A DNA stretch of 64,000 nt from Thermomonas haemolytica (GTDB lineage: Bacteria; Pseudomonadota; Gammaproteobacteria; Xanthomonadales; Xanthomonadaceae), in contig NZ_SMAP01000005.1 in assembly GCF_004346265.1 (NCBI RefSeq), forward strand, positions 120,815-184,814. Reading direction: 5' to 3'. The notes beneath the pieces are model-generated. The model was not told the DNA's origin and did no database searches. It worked only from the letters and a program-made list of their open reading frames with translations. A program made the position numbers and the translations under genes. Positions 40,427 to 49,593 of the stretch are shown one piece after another. The stretch's first letter is position 1. Every line of letters starts with the position of its first letter.

Positions 40427-40597
40427 ATGGGCAAGGGCGACCGCAAGACCGCCAAGGGCAAGCGCTACAACGCCAGCTATGGCAATGCGCGGCCGAAGAC
40501 CGTCACCAAGTCGGCCGGCACCGCCGCCGCCCCGGTGGCGAAGAAGACCGCTGGCAAGGCGGTGGCCAAGAAGGCGGTGAAGAAGGCCGCGGCCTGA
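40427..40597 (+). CDS. 30S ribosomal protein THX-like small basic protein
   Basis: A 56-residue protein beginning [20 protein letters not shown], matching the bTHX/S31-type signature ([12 protein letters not shown]...YG-x-x-RP) for about 23 residues. The remainder is an Ala/Lys-rich tail ([17 protein letters not shown]) recalling histone-H1-like tails. bTHX inserts at the top of the 30S head. CAGGAG (40413-40418) eight bases before the ATG is a good ribosome-binding site. It is 60 bases after the MerC-like gene and followed by a strong terminator. Confidence 0.85.
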   Translation: MGKGDRKTAKGKRYNASYGNARPKTVTKSAGTAAAPVAKKTAGKAVAKKAVKKAAA

Positions 40598-40622
40598 TCC
40601 ACCGGCTTCAGAGGTCTGCGAC

Positions 40623-40649
40623 GAAACCCCGCTCCGGCGGGGTTTCTTG
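40623..40649 (+). terminator. Strong intrinsic terminator after THX
   Basis: GAAACCCCGC (40623-40632) pairs with GCGGGGTTTC (40637-40646) around TCCG, then TTG. The A-run before and T-run within the distal arm make it a good rho-independent terminator for THX, possibly bidirectional. Confidence 0.85.
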
Positions 40650-40656
40650 CGTCTAA

Positions 40657-40809
40657 GAGAACCTCTGCACAACCCAGAGGTTCCCGCCGGCCATGGATGG
40701 CCGGCCACGCATCGATCATGCAAGTGATTGATGCGTGTGAGCCGAGTCCGGACCTGTGCCGGACTCGGCGTGGGCTGACAACGCCTGGATGGCGTTGTCC
40801 AGACCTTCC
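40657..40809. mobile_element. 153-bp five-hairpin MITE-like element, copy 1
   Basis: The element begins GAGAACCTCTG and ends CAGACCTTCC, with direct repeats CTAA at 40653-40656 and 40810-40813 as the presumed target duplication (YTAR, the IS5-family preference). Internally it has consecutive hairpins: ACCTCTG/CAGAGGT, GCCGGCCAT/ATGGCCGGC, a 14-bp stem at 40706-40737 with loop GCAA, CCGAGTCCGG/CCGGACTCGG, and ACAACGCC/GGCGTTGT. From CAGAGG onward it matches copy 2 with two substitutions in about 118 bases. It lies between the THX terminator and the dipeptidase gene and carries no reading frame. Confidence 0.85.
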
Positions 40810-40826
40810 CTAAGGCCAGGCGCGGC

Positions 40827-42020
40827 TCAGTGGCCGGCGCCGGCTTCGATCTCGCCCCACACCCGCAGCAGGTTGCCGCCGAGGATCTTGCGGATGTCGG
40901 CATCGGCATAGCCGCGCGCCTGCAGCCCGGCCACCAGGTTCGGGTAATCGGCCGCTGAGGTCAGGCCCTCGGCCAACTCGCCATCCACGCCGTCGAAGTC
41001 CGAGCCGATGCCGATGTGGTCGATCCCCACCAGCTTCACCCCGTAGTCGATCTGGTCCAGCACCTGCGCCAGGGTGCTGGTGCGCGGCGGGTGCTTGGGC
41101 GCCCAGTCGCGGTCGAACGCGGCGCGGTCCAGCGGCGGCTTGCCCTGCGCCTGCAGCTCGGCGTTGTGCTGGTTGAAGGCCTGGCGCGCGCGGAAGAACG
41201 CCTGCATGTCGGCGGCCGCGTCCGGGCTGATGAAGCCGGTGCCGAACGGCACCTGGATGACGCCGCCGCGCGCCGCCACCGCCTTGGCGATCTCGTCGCT
41301 GATGTTGCGCTCGAAGCCCGGGGTGAAGTGGCGGAACGCGGAGTGGCTGGCGATCACCGGCACCTTGCTCAGCTGGATCGCCTCCAGCGCCGAGGCATCG
41401 CCCAGGTGGGAGACGTCCACCATCATGCCCAGCCGGTTCATCTCCGCCACCACCTGGCGGCCGAACGGGCTGAGCCCGTTCCAGGTCTTGTCGGCGGCGT
41501 ACGAGGAGTCGGCGATGCGGTTGGCCGCGCTGTGCGCCAGGGTGATGTAGCGCACGCCGCGGTCGAAGAAGAACTTCACGTTGCCGAGGTCATCGCCCAG
41601 CGGCGCGCCGTTCTCCATGCCCAGCGGCAGCAGCACCCGCCCGCCCTGGCGCAGGCGCGCGGCATCGCGCGGGGAGGTCAGCAGGGCGAACTGGTCGGGG
41701 TGGCGCTGCACCAGCGCCTGCACCGCGTCGATCATCGTGTTGGCCACCTGCCAGGCGCTGCCGTCGGCGTCCTGCGCCGGCGAGGTGTAGATGGACATGA
41801 ACGCCACATCCAGCCCGCCGCGGCGGGCCTTGGCGTAGTCGAACTCGCGGTCGGGCTGCGCGCGGTCGAGGTCGGCCCAGTGCTCCAGCAGGCGGGTGGG
41901 CGCGTCGATGTGGGTGTCCACGATGATCGCTTGCTTCGCCAGGCGCTGCGCGGCTTGCGGGGCTTGCGCATGGCAGGTGAAGGCAAGGGACAGGCAGGCG
42001 GCGAGCAGGGACAGGCGCAT
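40827..42020 (-). CDS. Secreted membrane-dipeptidase-family (M19) peptidase
   Basis: A 397-residue zinc dipeptidase of the renal-dipeptidase type. A signal peptide (LLAACLSLAFTCHA) is followed by IIVDTHIDAP (metal His and Asp), VDVSHLGDASALEAI, PVIASHSAF and HIGIGSDFDGVDG, which supply the two-zinc site. It hydrolyses dipeptides, often including D-residue dipeptides. Family naming (PepD, PepV) is not uniform, so no symbol is given. Co-directional with hutI 16 bases upstream, likely one operon with clc-hutI. Confidence 0.9.
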   Translation of the reverse strand: MRLSLLAACLSLAFTCHAQAPQAAQRLAKQAIIVDTHIDAPTRLLEHWADLDRAQPDREFDYAKARRGGLDVAFMSIYTSPAQDADGSAWQVANTMIDAVQALVQRHPDQFALLTSPRDAARLRQGGRVLLPLGMENGAPLGDDLGNVKFFFDRGVRYITLAHSAANRIADSSYAADKTWNGLSPFGRQVVAEMNRLGMMVDVSHLGDASALEAIQLSKVPVIASHSAFRHFTPGFERNISDEIAKAVAARGGVIQVPFGTGFISPDAAADMQAFFRARQAFNQHNAELQAQGKPPLDRAAFDRDWAPKHPPRTSTLAQVLDQIDYGVKLVGIDHIGIGSDFDGVDGELAEGLTSAADYPNLVAGLQARGYADADIRKILGGNLLRVWGEIEAGAGH

Positions 42021-42036
42021 GGCGGGCTTCCTCGGG

Positions 42037-43260
42037 TCAGGACGTCGGGTGGCCGGCGATGAACACGCGCTCGGCCAGGGTGCCGCCGAGCCAATAGCAC
42101 AGCTCGGCGGGGTGGGTGATGTTCCACAGCACGAAATCGGCGCGCAGCCCGACGCGCAGCAGGCCGCGGTCGGAAAGCCCCAGCGCGCGTGCGGCGTGCA
42201 CGGTGGCGCCACGCAGGGCGTCCTCCGGTGTCAGCCGGAAGTGCGTGCAGGCCAGCTGCATCGCCTGGCGCAGCGACAGCAGCGGCGAGGTGCCGGGGTT
42301 GCAGTCGGTGGCCACCGCCATCGGCACGCCATGCGCGCGCAGCAGCGCGATCGGCGGCAGCTGCGTCTCGCGCAGCACGTGGAAGGCGCCGGGCAGCAGC
42401 ACCGCCACCGTGCCCGCGGCGGCCATGGCGCGCACGCCGGCCTCGCGGGTGTATTCCAGATGGTCGGCGGACAGCCCACCGAACTCGGCGGCCAGCGCCG
42501 CGCCGCCGAGATCGCTGAGCTGATCGGCGTGCAGCTTCACCGGCAGCCCGAGCGCGCGCGCGGCCTCGAACACGCGCCGCGTCTGCGCGGGCGTAAAGCC
42601 GATACCCTCGCAGAACGCATCCACCGCATCCACCAGCCCTTCCGCGTGCAGGCGCGGCAGCCAGGCGATCACCGCGTCGATATAGCCGTCGGCGTCGCCC
42701 TGGTATTCCGGCGGCAGCGCATGCGCGGCCAGATAGGTGGTGCGCACGGTCACGCCCAGCTGTTCGCCGATCTGGCGCGCCACCCGCAGCAGCTTGCGTT
42801 CGTTGTCGAAATCCAGCCCATAGCCGGACTTGATCTCCAGCGTGGTGACGCCATCGGCCAGCAGCGCGCGCGCGCGCGGCAGCGACTGCGCCAGCAACGC
42901 TTCTTCACTGGCAGCGCGCACTGCGCGCACGCTGGAGAGGATGCCGCCGCCGGCGCGGGCGATGTCCGCATAGCTGGCGCCGTTGAGGCGCAGGTCGAAC
43001 TCGTGGGCGCGGTGGCCGGCAAACACCAGATGGGTATGGCAGTCGATCAGGCCCGGGGTCGCCCAGCCGCGTGCTTCGATCACCTCGCGCGCGAGCTTCG
43101 CAGGTGCGGCGGGCAGCGCGCTGCGCGGACCGACGTAGGCCAGCACGCCGTCGCGCCAGCCCAGCGCACCGTCCTCGATCACGTGACCACCGGGGCGGGT
43201 GTCGTCCAGCGTGGCCAGATGCACGCCCAGCAGCAGGCCGTCGTAGGGCAGCGCGTTCAT
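42037..43260 (-). CDS. hutI: Imidazolonepropionase
   Basis: A 407-residue amidohydrolase of histidine breakdown, hydrolysing 4-imidazolone-5-propanoate to N-formimino-L-glutamate. Metal His residues are in [14 protein letters not shown] (~residue 76), then [36 protein letters not shown] and the C-terminal Asp in [10 protein letters not shown]. The ATG at 43260 gives family length. Its start overlaps the clc stop, giving a clc-hutI-dipeptidase transcript. hutU and hutG lie elsewhere in this window on the other strand. Confidence 0.95.
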   Translation of the reverse strand: MNALPYDGLLLGVHLATLDDTRPGGHVIEDGALGWRDGVLAYVGPRSALPAAPAKLAREVIEARGWATPGLIDCHTHLVFAGHRAHEFDLRLNGASYADIARAGGGILSSVRAVRAASEEALLAQSLPRARALLADGVTTLEIKSGYGLDFDNERKLLRVARQIGEQLGVTVRTTYLAAHALPPEYQGDADGYIDAVIAWLPRLHAEGLVDAVDAFCEGIGFTPAQTRRVFEAARALGLPVKLHADQLSDLGGAALAAEFGGLSADHLEYTREAGVRAMAAAGTVAVLLPGAFHVLRETQLPPIALLRAHGVPMAVATDCNPGTSPLLSLRQAMQLACTHFRLTPEDALRGATVHAARALGLSDRGLLRVGLRADFVLWNITHPAELCYWLGGTLAERVFIAGHPTS

Positions 43261-44582
43261 GCCGCCCCCTGCCGGGGTGTGGCGGGTGCGGGTGGCAGCA
43301 GGCGCAGCGCCAGCGCCTTGTAGATCGGCAGCGGGCAGATCAGGCTGGAGGCGGTACGCGCCAGCAGCACGGTGGCCAGGATCGGCAGCAGCATGTCCTG
43401 GTTGTCGGTCAGCTCCATCGAGATCACCGCGGCGGTCAGCGGCGCCTGGGTGACGCCGGCCAGATAGCCGCACATCCCCAGCAGCACCAGTGCGCTGGCC
43501 GGCGCCGCGGGCAGCAGCAGCGAGAGGTTATGGCCGAGGCCGGCGCCGACCGCCAGTGCCGGCGAAAACAGGCCGCCCGGAATGCCCGCCACGTACGAGA
43601 CCAGGTTGGCCAGGAACTTCACCAGCCCGAATTCATGCCCCACCGTCGCCTGGCCCTGCACCAGCCCGCGCGCCTGCTCATAGCCGGTGCCGAACGCCCC
43701 GGCGCCGAAGGCGATGCCCAGGCCCGCCAGCAGCAGGCCGCACGCGGCCGCCAGCAGCACCGGATGGCGCGCGCGCAGCACGCCCAGCCAGCGCGGCCGG
43801 CCCGCCATCGCCTCCAGTAGCAGGCGGCTGAACAGGCCGCCTGCCAGCCCGCAGACCACGCCGCACAGCGGCACCGCCAGCCACGCCTGCCGCAGCGGCA
43901 GCAGCGCATGTACGCGACCGAAGTAGGTGTAGTTGCCGACGACCGCCAACGAGACCACGCCGCCGACGATCACCGCGGTCAGCAGGGTGCCGGAGACGCG
44001 GTGTTCGAACGAGTTGCTGAGTTCCTCGATCGCGAACACCACGCCCGCCAGCGGGGTGTTGAAGGCGGCGGCCAGGCCGGCCGCGCCGCCGGCGAGCAGG
44101 AAGCGGCGGGCCTGATGCTCGCCGCGAAAGCCCAGCGCCCGCCCCAGCGCCTGCATCAGGCCGGCGCCGACGTGCACGGTCGGGCCCTCGCGCCCGATCG
44201 AAGCGCCGCCCAGCAGCCCGGCCACGGTCAGCACCAGCTTGGCGGATGCGACCTTGAGCGACAGATGTCGCTGGCGCTCATCGGCGTCCATCTCCAGCCC
44301 GGCGATGACCTGCGGGATGCCGCTGCCGCGGGTGGCCTGCAGGCCGTGGTGGGTGATCCAGGCCACCAGCGCGAAGACCGCCGGGGTCAGGGCCAGCACC
44401 CACCACGGCGAGGCGTGCAGCACCCGCTGGAACAGGGAGAAGGCGAAGTCGGACGCGCGCGCGAACAGGATGGCGGCCAGGGCCACCAGCACCGCACCGC
44501 CCCACAGTGCCGCCCGGCGTTTCCAGACCTGGGTGGAGAGCAGGGCCTCAACGCCGGTTTCGGGTTCTGGGTGCTCGCTCAT
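43257..44582 (-). CDS. clcA: CLC-family chloride channel/antiporter
   Basis: A 441-residue CLC protein. Selectivity motifs are in order: [10 protein letters not shown] (~residue 80), [12 protein letters not shown] with the gating Glu, and [14 protein letters not shown] (~residue 345). About a dozen hydrophobic segments are present. The gating Glu supports H+/Cl- exchange rather than a passive channel. It is the first gene of a run with hutI, with a four-base overlap; this link to histidine use is unusual. Its promoter region contains the second MITE-like element. Confidence 0.92.
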   Translation of the reverse strand: MSEHPEPETGVEALLSTQVWKRRAALWGGAVLVALAAILFARASDFAFSLFQRVLHASPWWVLALTPAVFALVAWITHHGLQATRGSGIPQVIAGLEMDADERQRHLSLKVASAKLVLTVAGLLGGASIGREGPTVHVGAGLMQALGRALGFRGEHQARRFLLAGGAAGLAAAFNTPLAGVVFAIEELSNSFEHRVSGTLLTAVIVGGVVSLAVVGNYTYFGRVHALLPLRQAWLAVPLCGVVCGLAGGLFSRLLLEAMAGRPRWLGVLRARHPVLLAAACGLLLAGLGIAFGAGAFGTGYEQARGLVQGQATVGHEFGLVKFLANLVSYVAGIPGGLFSPALAVGAGLGHNLSLLLPAAPASALVLLGMCGYLAGVTQAPLTAAVISMELTDNQDMLLPILATVLLARTASSLICPLPIYKALALRLLPPAPATPRQGAA

Positions 44583-44620
44583 CTTCAGATTGTCGCATGC
44601 ACCGCGTATGCACCGACTAG

Positions 44621-44773
44621 GGAACCTCTGATCAATTCAGAGGTTCCCGCCGGCCATGGATGGCCGGCCACGCATCAATCACGCAAGTGATTGATGCGTG
44701 TGAGCCGAGTCCGGACCTGTGCCGGACTCGGCGTGGGCTGACAACGCCTGGATGGCGTTGTTCAGACCATTCC
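44621..44773. mobile_element. 153-bp five-hairpin MITE-like element, copy 2
   Basis: The element begins GGAACCTCTGA and ends CAGACCATTCC, with CTAG at 44617-44620 and 44774-44777 as its presumed duplication. Hairpins are: GGAACCTCTGA/TCAGAGGTTCC (44621-44647), GCCGGCCAT/ATGGCCGGC (44649-44668), a perfect 14-bp stem with GCAA loop (44669-44700), GCCGAGTCCGG/CCGGACTCGGC (44704-44732), and ACAACGCC/GGCGTTGT (44741-44761). It is in the same orientation as copy 1 and lies in the divergent region between clcA and hutG, immediately before a -10-like TAGAAT. Confidence 0.87.
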
Positions 44774-44774
44774 C

Positions 44775-44780
44775 TAGAAT
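44775..44780 (+). promoter_or_regulatory. Candidate -10 box of hutG at the MITE edge
   Basis: TAGAAT in CTAGAATGGGCGC is formed by the element's right-hand CTAG duplication plus AAT, 93 bases before hutG. The sequence resembles the -10 motifs of lysAC and gltX, so the insertion seems to have used the -10 as its target, replacing the native -35 side with element sequence. Confidence 0.4.
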
Positions 44781-44872
44781 GGGCGCGCTGGCCAGATCCG
44801 ACTTGTAACGGAGCCACCAATGCCCACCGCGTCCACGCCCCATCGCCTTGCCATACGTCCCGGGAGCACGCC

Positions 44873-45814
44873 ATGAGCGCGCTGGAGGGCTGGAGCGGCC
44901 GCGTCGATCTGCCGGAGGAGGCCTCCACCCGGCGCTGGCATCAGTGGGTGCGCGCGGCCACGCCTCAGTCCGCGCCGGGGATCGCGCTGCTGGGCTTCGC
45001 CTGCGATGAGGGCGTGCGCCGCAACCACGGTCGCGTGGGCGCGGCGGAGGGGCCGGCGGCGCTGCGCCGGATGCTGTCCAACCTGCCGGTGCTGGACGAG
45101 GTGCCGCTGTACGACGCCGGCACCATCGCCTGCACCGACGGCGACCTGGAGGGCGCGCAGGCGCGCTATGCGCAGGCGCTGGCCGCGCTGCTGGACGCCG
45201 GGCACCTGGCCGTGGGCCTGGGCGGCGGCCACGAGATCGCCTATGCCAGCTATCTGGGCCTGGCGCAGCATCTGGGCACGCGCCGGCCGCGGGTTTTGAT
45301 CATCAACCTCGATGCCCATTTCGACCTGCGTCGGCAGGAGCGTGCCAGCTCCGGGACGCCGTTTTTGCAGGCGATCGAACACGCGCGCAGCAACGGGCTG
45401 CCGCTCGAATACTGGGTGTATGGCATCAGCGCCTCTGCCAACACGCGCGCGCTGTTCGAGACCGCCGACGCGCTGGGCGTGCACTACGTGCGCGATGACG
45501 AACTCGGCCTGCTGGCGTTGCCGCAGCGGTTGACCGAACTGCAGGCGAAGCTGGCCGGTGTCGATGCGGTCTATCTCACCCTCGACATCGACGCGCTGCC
45601 GCAGGCGGTGGCGCCGGGCGTGAGCGCGCCGGCTGCGCGCGGAGTATCGCTGGAGGTGGCCGAGCCGCTGCTGGATGTGATCGCGGCCAGCGGCAAGCTG
45701 CGCCTGCTGGACGTGGCCGAGCTATGCCCGCGCCTGGATCGCGACGATGCCACCGCGCGCGTCGCCGCGCGCCTGATCCACCGCCTCACCCACGCGGCGC
45801 TGCGCGCGCGCTGA
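44873..45814 (+). CDS. hutG: Formimidoylglutamase (arginase family)
   Basis: A 313-residue ureohydrolase-fold enzyme splitting N-formimino-L-glutamate to glutamate and formamide. The binuclear Mn2+ ligands are seen in GLGGGHEIAY (~residue 122), IINLDAHFDLR (~residue 145) and YLTLDIDALP (~residue 238). The SASANTRALFETA and GVSAPAARG parts distinguish HutG from arginase. The start at 44873 follows a GGGAG site (44862-44866). Convergent with the phosphodiesterase gene; hutI is on the other side of the MITE. Confidence 0.92.
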   Translation: MSALEGWSGRVDLPEEASTRRWHQWVRAATPQSAPGIALLGFACDEGVRRNHGRVGAAEGPAALRRMLSNLPVLDEVPLYDAGTIACTDGDLEGAQARYAQALAALLDAGHLAVGLGGGHEIAYASYLGLAQHLGTRRPRVLIINLDAHFDLRRQERASSGTPFLQAIEHARSNGLPLEYWVYGISASANTRALFETADALGVHYVRDDELGLLALPQRLTELQAKLAGVDAVYLTLDIDALPQAVAPGVSAPAARGVSLEVAEPLLDVIAASGKLRLLDVAELCPRLDRDDATARVAARLIHRLTHAALRAR

Positions 45815-45827
45815 GCTGCGCCTGCCT

Positions 45828-47084
45828 TCAGCGCGGGTCGCGCAGCGCCGGGCGCAGCGGGGCGAGATTGCCGTCGTTCGCGGCCGGGGCGATCCCGAGC
45901 AGGTCGGCCAGCAGCGGGTACACGTCCACGTTGTCGAACGGTTGCAGCACGGTGCCGGCGCGGAACGCCGGGCCATGCGCCACGAAGGTGGCGCGCATCG
46001 ACGGCAGCGCCGGGTCGAAGCCGTGCGAGCCGCGGTCACCGGGCCGGCGCTTGGCCTTCCACCCGGCATAGAGCGCGTCCCAACCCTCGTCCATCTGGCA
46101 CACGATCGGCGGGATGCGCGGATGCGTGCCGTAGTGCCAGCGCTCCGGCAACTCCTGCTTGCGCCAGCATTCATAGTGCGGATGCCGGCCCAGCAGGCGC
46201 GCCTCGGCCTCGGCCTCGTGGCCCGGCAGCGGGCGCACGCCCACCACCTGGCCGGCGGTGTCCACCTCGGCGATGTCTGCCGGCACCATCGCGTCCACCG
46301 TCACCACCTGGCCGTCCGGCACCCGCGCCATGCCGTGATCGGAGACCACCACGAGGTTGGTGGCGTCCAGCATCCCGCGCCGGCGCAGGCCGTCCACCAG
46401 GCGTGCCAGCGCCGCGTCCACCTCGGCCAGCGCCGCCAGCACCGGCGGGCTCTCGGGGCCGCCGTCGTGCTCGGCGTGGTCCACCTGGTCGAAGTACAGC
46501 GTCATCAGCGCCGGGCGCTGTGCCGGCGGCAGGTCGAACCAGCCCAGCACCCGATCCACCCGCGCATCCGGCGTCACCTTGGCGTCGAAGGCATGCCATT
46601 CGTCCGGGCGCACGCCGTGGATCACGGCTTCGCTGCCCGGCCAGAACATGGTCGCGGTGCGCAGCCCAGCCTTGTGCGCGGTGACCCAGATCGGCTCGCC
46701 GCCGTCCCACCAGCGGCCATCACCCACGGCCTGGCGGTTGTCCATCGAGAACCGGCCAAGCTGCGGGTCGCGCATGGTGTTGTGGACGATGCCGTGATGG
46801 TCCGGGCGCAGGCCGGTCACCAGGGTGTAATGGTTGGGGAAGGTCAGCGACGGAAACGAGGGATTCATCCACTGCGCGCGCACGCCGGTATCGGCCAGGT
46901 GCTGCAGGGTGGGCAGGCGCGGCAGGTCGTCCGGGCGCAGGCCGTCGATCGACACCAGCAGCACCGGCGCGACGGTCGGCGCGGGCGCTTGTGCGGCGGT
47001 GGGCGCGCGGGAGGCGGGAGGGCTGGCGCAGCCGGCCACGGCCAGCAGCGCGGCGGTGAGCAGGGGGGTGAGGAAGGTGCGCAT
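45828..47084 (-). CDS. Ectonucleotide pyrophosphatase/phosphodiesterase lipoprotein
   Basis: A 418-residue alkaline-phosphatase-superfamily hydrolase with lipobox (AVAGC, Cys ~19). Metal ligands are in LVSIDGLRPDDL, the nucleophile Thr is in PSFPSLTFPNHYTLVTG (~residue 85), the second metal set is in YFDQVDHAEHDGG, and SDHGMARV follows. The pattern matches Xanthomonas NPP, which hydrolyses nucleotide phosphodiesters. Lipidation suggests the outer membrane or periplasm. It separates hutG and hutU, with which it has no obvious metabolic link. Confidence 0.9.
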   Translation of the reverse strand: MRTFLTPLLTAALLAVAGCASPPASRAPTAAQAPAPTVAPVLLVSIDGLRPDDLPRLPTLQHLADTGVRAQWMNPSFPSLTFPNHYTLVTGLRPDHHGIVHNTMRDPQLGRFSMDNRQAVGDGRWWDGGEPIWVTAHKAGLRTATMFWPGSEAVIHGVRPDEWHAFDAKVTPDARVDRVLGWFDLPPAQRPALMTLYFDQVDHAEHDGGPESPPVLAALAEVDAALARLVDGLRRRGMLDATNLVVVSDHGMARVPDGQVVTVDAMVPADIAEVDTAGQVVGVRPLPGHEAEAEARLLGRHPHYECWRKQELPERWHYGTHPRIPPIVCQMDEGWDALYAGWKAKRRPGDRGSHGFDPALPSMRATFVAHGPAFRAGTVLQPFDNVDVYPLLADLLGIAPAANDGNLAPLRPALRDPR

Positions 47085-47166
47085 GCGCCGATGATAGCCG
47101 GCGGCCATGACCGGCCGCAGGCGGGCACGATGCGATAATCGCGGCAACGCCTGCAGGAGCTGTCCG

Positions 47167-48834
47167 ATGTCCAATCGTCACGATCCCTCCCGCCGCATCC
47201 ACGCCCCGCGCGGCACCGCCCTCAGCTGCCGTTCGTGGCTGACCGAGGCGCCGTTCCGGATGCTGCAGAACAACCTCGACCCCGACGTGGCCGAGCGCCC
47301 GGAGGACCTGGTGGTGTACGGCGGCATCGGCCGCGCCGCGCGCGACTGGGAGTGCTTCGACAAGATCCTGGAGACGCTCAAGACCCTGGGCGACGACGAG
47401 ACCCTGCTGGTGCAGTCAGGCAAGCCGGTGGGCGTGTTTCCCACACATCCCGACGCGCCGCGCGTCTTGATCGCCAACTCCAACCTGGTGCCGCACTGGG
47501 CGACCTGGGAGCACTTCAACGAGCTGGATCGCAAGGGCCTGATGATGTACGGCCAGATGACGGCAGGCAGTTGGATCTACATCGGCAGCCAGGGCATCGT
47601 GCAGGGCACCTACGAGACCTTCGTGGAGATGGGCCGCCAGCACTACGGCGGCTCGCTCAAGGGCAAGTGGATCCTCACCGCCGGCCTCGGCGGGATGGGC
47701 GGCGCGCAGCCGCTGGCGGCCTCGCTGGCTGGCGCGTGCAGCCTCACCATCGAATGCCGGCAGTCGAGCATCGATTTTCGCCTGCGCACCCGCTACGTGG
47801 ACGAGCAGGCCGCCGACCTCGACGACGCGCTGGCCCGCATCGAGACATACACCAAGGCGGGCGAAGCCAAGTCCATCGCGCTGCTCGGCAATGCGGCGGA
47901 GATCCTGCCGGAGCTGGTGCGTCGCGGCGTGCGCCCCGACTGCGTGACCGACCAGACCAGCGCGCACGACCCGGTGCACGGCTACCTGCCGATCGGCTGG
48001 AGCGTCGAGCAGTGGTTGGACGAACAGAAGTCGAACCCGGACAAGGTGCGCGATGCGGCCAAACGGTCGATGCGCGTGCACGTGGAGGCGATGCTGGCCT
48101 TCCACGCCGCCGGCATCCCCACCGTCGATTACGGCAACAACATCCGCCAGATGGCGTTCGACGAAGGCTGCAAGAACGCCTTCGACTTCCCCGGCTTCGT
48201 GCCGGCCTACGTGCGCCCGCTGTTCTGCCGCGGCATCGGCCCGTTCCGCTGGGTGGCGCTCAGCGGCGACCCGGAAGACATCTACAAGACCGACGCGAAG
48301 GTGAAGGAACTGATCCCGGACGATCCGCACCTGCACCGCTGGCTGGACATGGCGCGCGAGCGCATCCGCTTCCAGGGCCTGCCGGCGCGCATCTGCTGGG
48401 TTGGCCTGGGCCTGCGCCACAAGCTGGGCCTGGCGTTCAACGAAATGGTGCGCAGCGGGGAGCTGAAAGCGCCGATCGTGATCGGCCGCGATCACCTGGA
48501 TTCCGGCAGCGTGGCCTCACCGAACCGCGAAACCGAAGCCATGCGCGACGGCAGCGATGCGGTGAGTGACTGGCCGCTGCTGAATGCCATGCTCAACGTC
48601 GCCGGCGGCGCGACCTGGGTGTCGCTGCACCACGGTGGTGGTGTCGGCATGGGCTACTCGCAGCACAGCGGCGTGGTCATCGTCTGCGACGGGTCCGAGG
48701 CCGCCGACAAGCGCATCGCCCGGGTGCTGTGGAACGACCCTGGCACCGGCGTGATGCGCCATGCCGACGCGGGCTACGAGATCGCGCAGGCGTGCGCGCG
48801 GGAGCAGGGCCTCAAGCTGCCGATGCTGCCATGA
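47167..48834 (+). CDS. hutU: Urocanate hydratase
   Basis: A 555-residue NAD+-dependent urocanase, second step of histidine breakdown. [21 protein letters not shown] (~residue 180) is the NAD+-binding loop, with [18 protein letters not shown] following (~residue 270) and the C-terminal [23 protein letters not shown]. The start at 47167 follows CAGGAG (47154-47159). hutH is not adjacent on either side, unlike most hut operons; FrnE-like protein follows with ATGA overlap. Confidence 0.96.
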   Translation: MSNRHDPSRRIHAPRGTALSCRSWLTEAPFRMLQNNLDPDVAERPEDLVVYGGIGRAARDWECFDKILETLKTLGDDETLLVQSGKPVGVFPTHPDAPRVLIANSNLVPHWATWEHFNELDRKGLMMYGQMTAGSWIYIGSQGIVQGTYETFVEMGRQHYGGSLKGKWILTAGLGGMGGAQPLAASLAGACSLTIECRQSSIDFRLRTRYVDEQAADLDDALARIETYTKAGEAKSIALLGNAAEILPELVRRGVRPDCVTDQTSAHDPVHGYLPIGWSVEQWLDEQKSNPDKVRDAAKRSMRVHVEAMLAFHAAGIPTVDYGNNIRQMAFDEGCKNAFDFPGFVPAYVRPLFCRGIGPFRWVALSGDPEDIYKTDAKVKELIPDDPHLHRWLDMARERIRFQGLPARICWVGLGLRHKLGLAFNEMVRSGELKAPIVIGRDHLDSGSVASPNRETEAMRDGSDAVSDWPLLNAMLNVAGGATWVSLHHGGGVGMGYSQHSGVVIVCDGSEAADKRIARVLWNDPGTGVMRHADAGYEIAQACAREQGLKLPMLP

Positions 48835-49493
48835 GCGCGCCGATGCCGAAGACGCTGCGCATCGATTTCGTCTCCGACGTGGTCTGTCCGTGGTGCGCGG
48901 TGGGGCTGGCCTCGCTGGAGCTGGCGCTGCGGCGGTTGCAGGGCGAGGTGGAGGCGGAACTCCATTTCCAGCCGTTCGAGCTGGACCCGGACATGCCGGC
49001 CGGCGGCATGGACGTGGCCGAGAACCTCAAGCGCAAGTACGGGATGGACGATGCGCAGCTGGCCGAGAACCAGGCGCGCATCCGCGAGCGCGGGGCCGAG
49101 CTGGGCTTCACCTTCGACTTCAACGCGCGCAGCCGCACCTGGAACACCTTCGACGCCCACCGTCTGCTGCATTGGGCCGCAGTGGAGGCGCCGGAGCGCC
49201 AGCTCCCGCTGAAGCGCGCGCTGCTGGTGGCCAACTTCAGCGAGGGCCTCGACATCAGCGACCGCACCGTGCTGGCGGAGATCGCGGCCGGGGTCGGCCT
49301 GGACGCGCAGCGGGCGCGCGCGGTGCTGGACGGCGGTGAGTTCGCAGATGCGGTGCGTGCTGCCGAGCAATTCTTCCAGAACCTGGGCATCCGCAGCGTG
49401 CCGGCCGTGATCGTAGAGCGCAGGCACCTGATTTCCGGTGGCCAGCCGCCAGAGGTGTTCGAGCGCGCGCTGCGGGAGATCGCGGCGCAGTGA
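48831..49493 (+). CDS. DsbA-family oxidoreductase, FrnE-like
   Basis: A 220-residue thioredoxin-fold protein of the DsbA/2-hydroxychromene isomerase group. The active-site motif CPWC is in [11 protein letters not shown] (~residue 22). The helical insertion and [24 protein letters not shown] cis-proline region match FrnE. No signal peptide is seen, so it is cytoplasmic. The ATG overlaps hutU's stop (ATGA). Its link with histidine breakdown is only by position. Confidence 0.87.
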   Translation: MSAPMPKTLRIDFVSDVVCPWCAVGLASLELALRRLQGEVEAELHFQPFELDPDMPAGGMDVAENLKRKYGMDDAQLAENQARIRERGAELGFTFDFNARSRTWNTFDAHRLLHWAAVEAPERQLPLKRALLVANFSEGLDISDRTVLAEIAAGVGLDAQRARAVLDGGEFADAVRAAEQFFQNLGIRSVPAVIVERRHLISGGQPPEVFERALREIAAQ

Positions 49494-49593
49494 ACCCGTG
49501 GTGCGGGCAGGCGCAGCCTTCGGCATCGCCCTCGCAGCGAGCGACGCGCTCTCCCTCCGCAGTGTTTCCAACCCCTTTTCCCGAGTGCATCCC

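Noticed and set aside
43257..44582. clcA as part of a dedicated hut transport system
   Set aside because: The protein has full CLC motifs for chloride and nothing for histidine; the overlap with hutI is kept only as context.
40653..44777. The interval between the two five-hairpin elements as one composite transposon
   Set aside because: Each copy has its own distinct 4-bp duplication (CTAA, CTAG), which points to independent insertions instead of joint movement.
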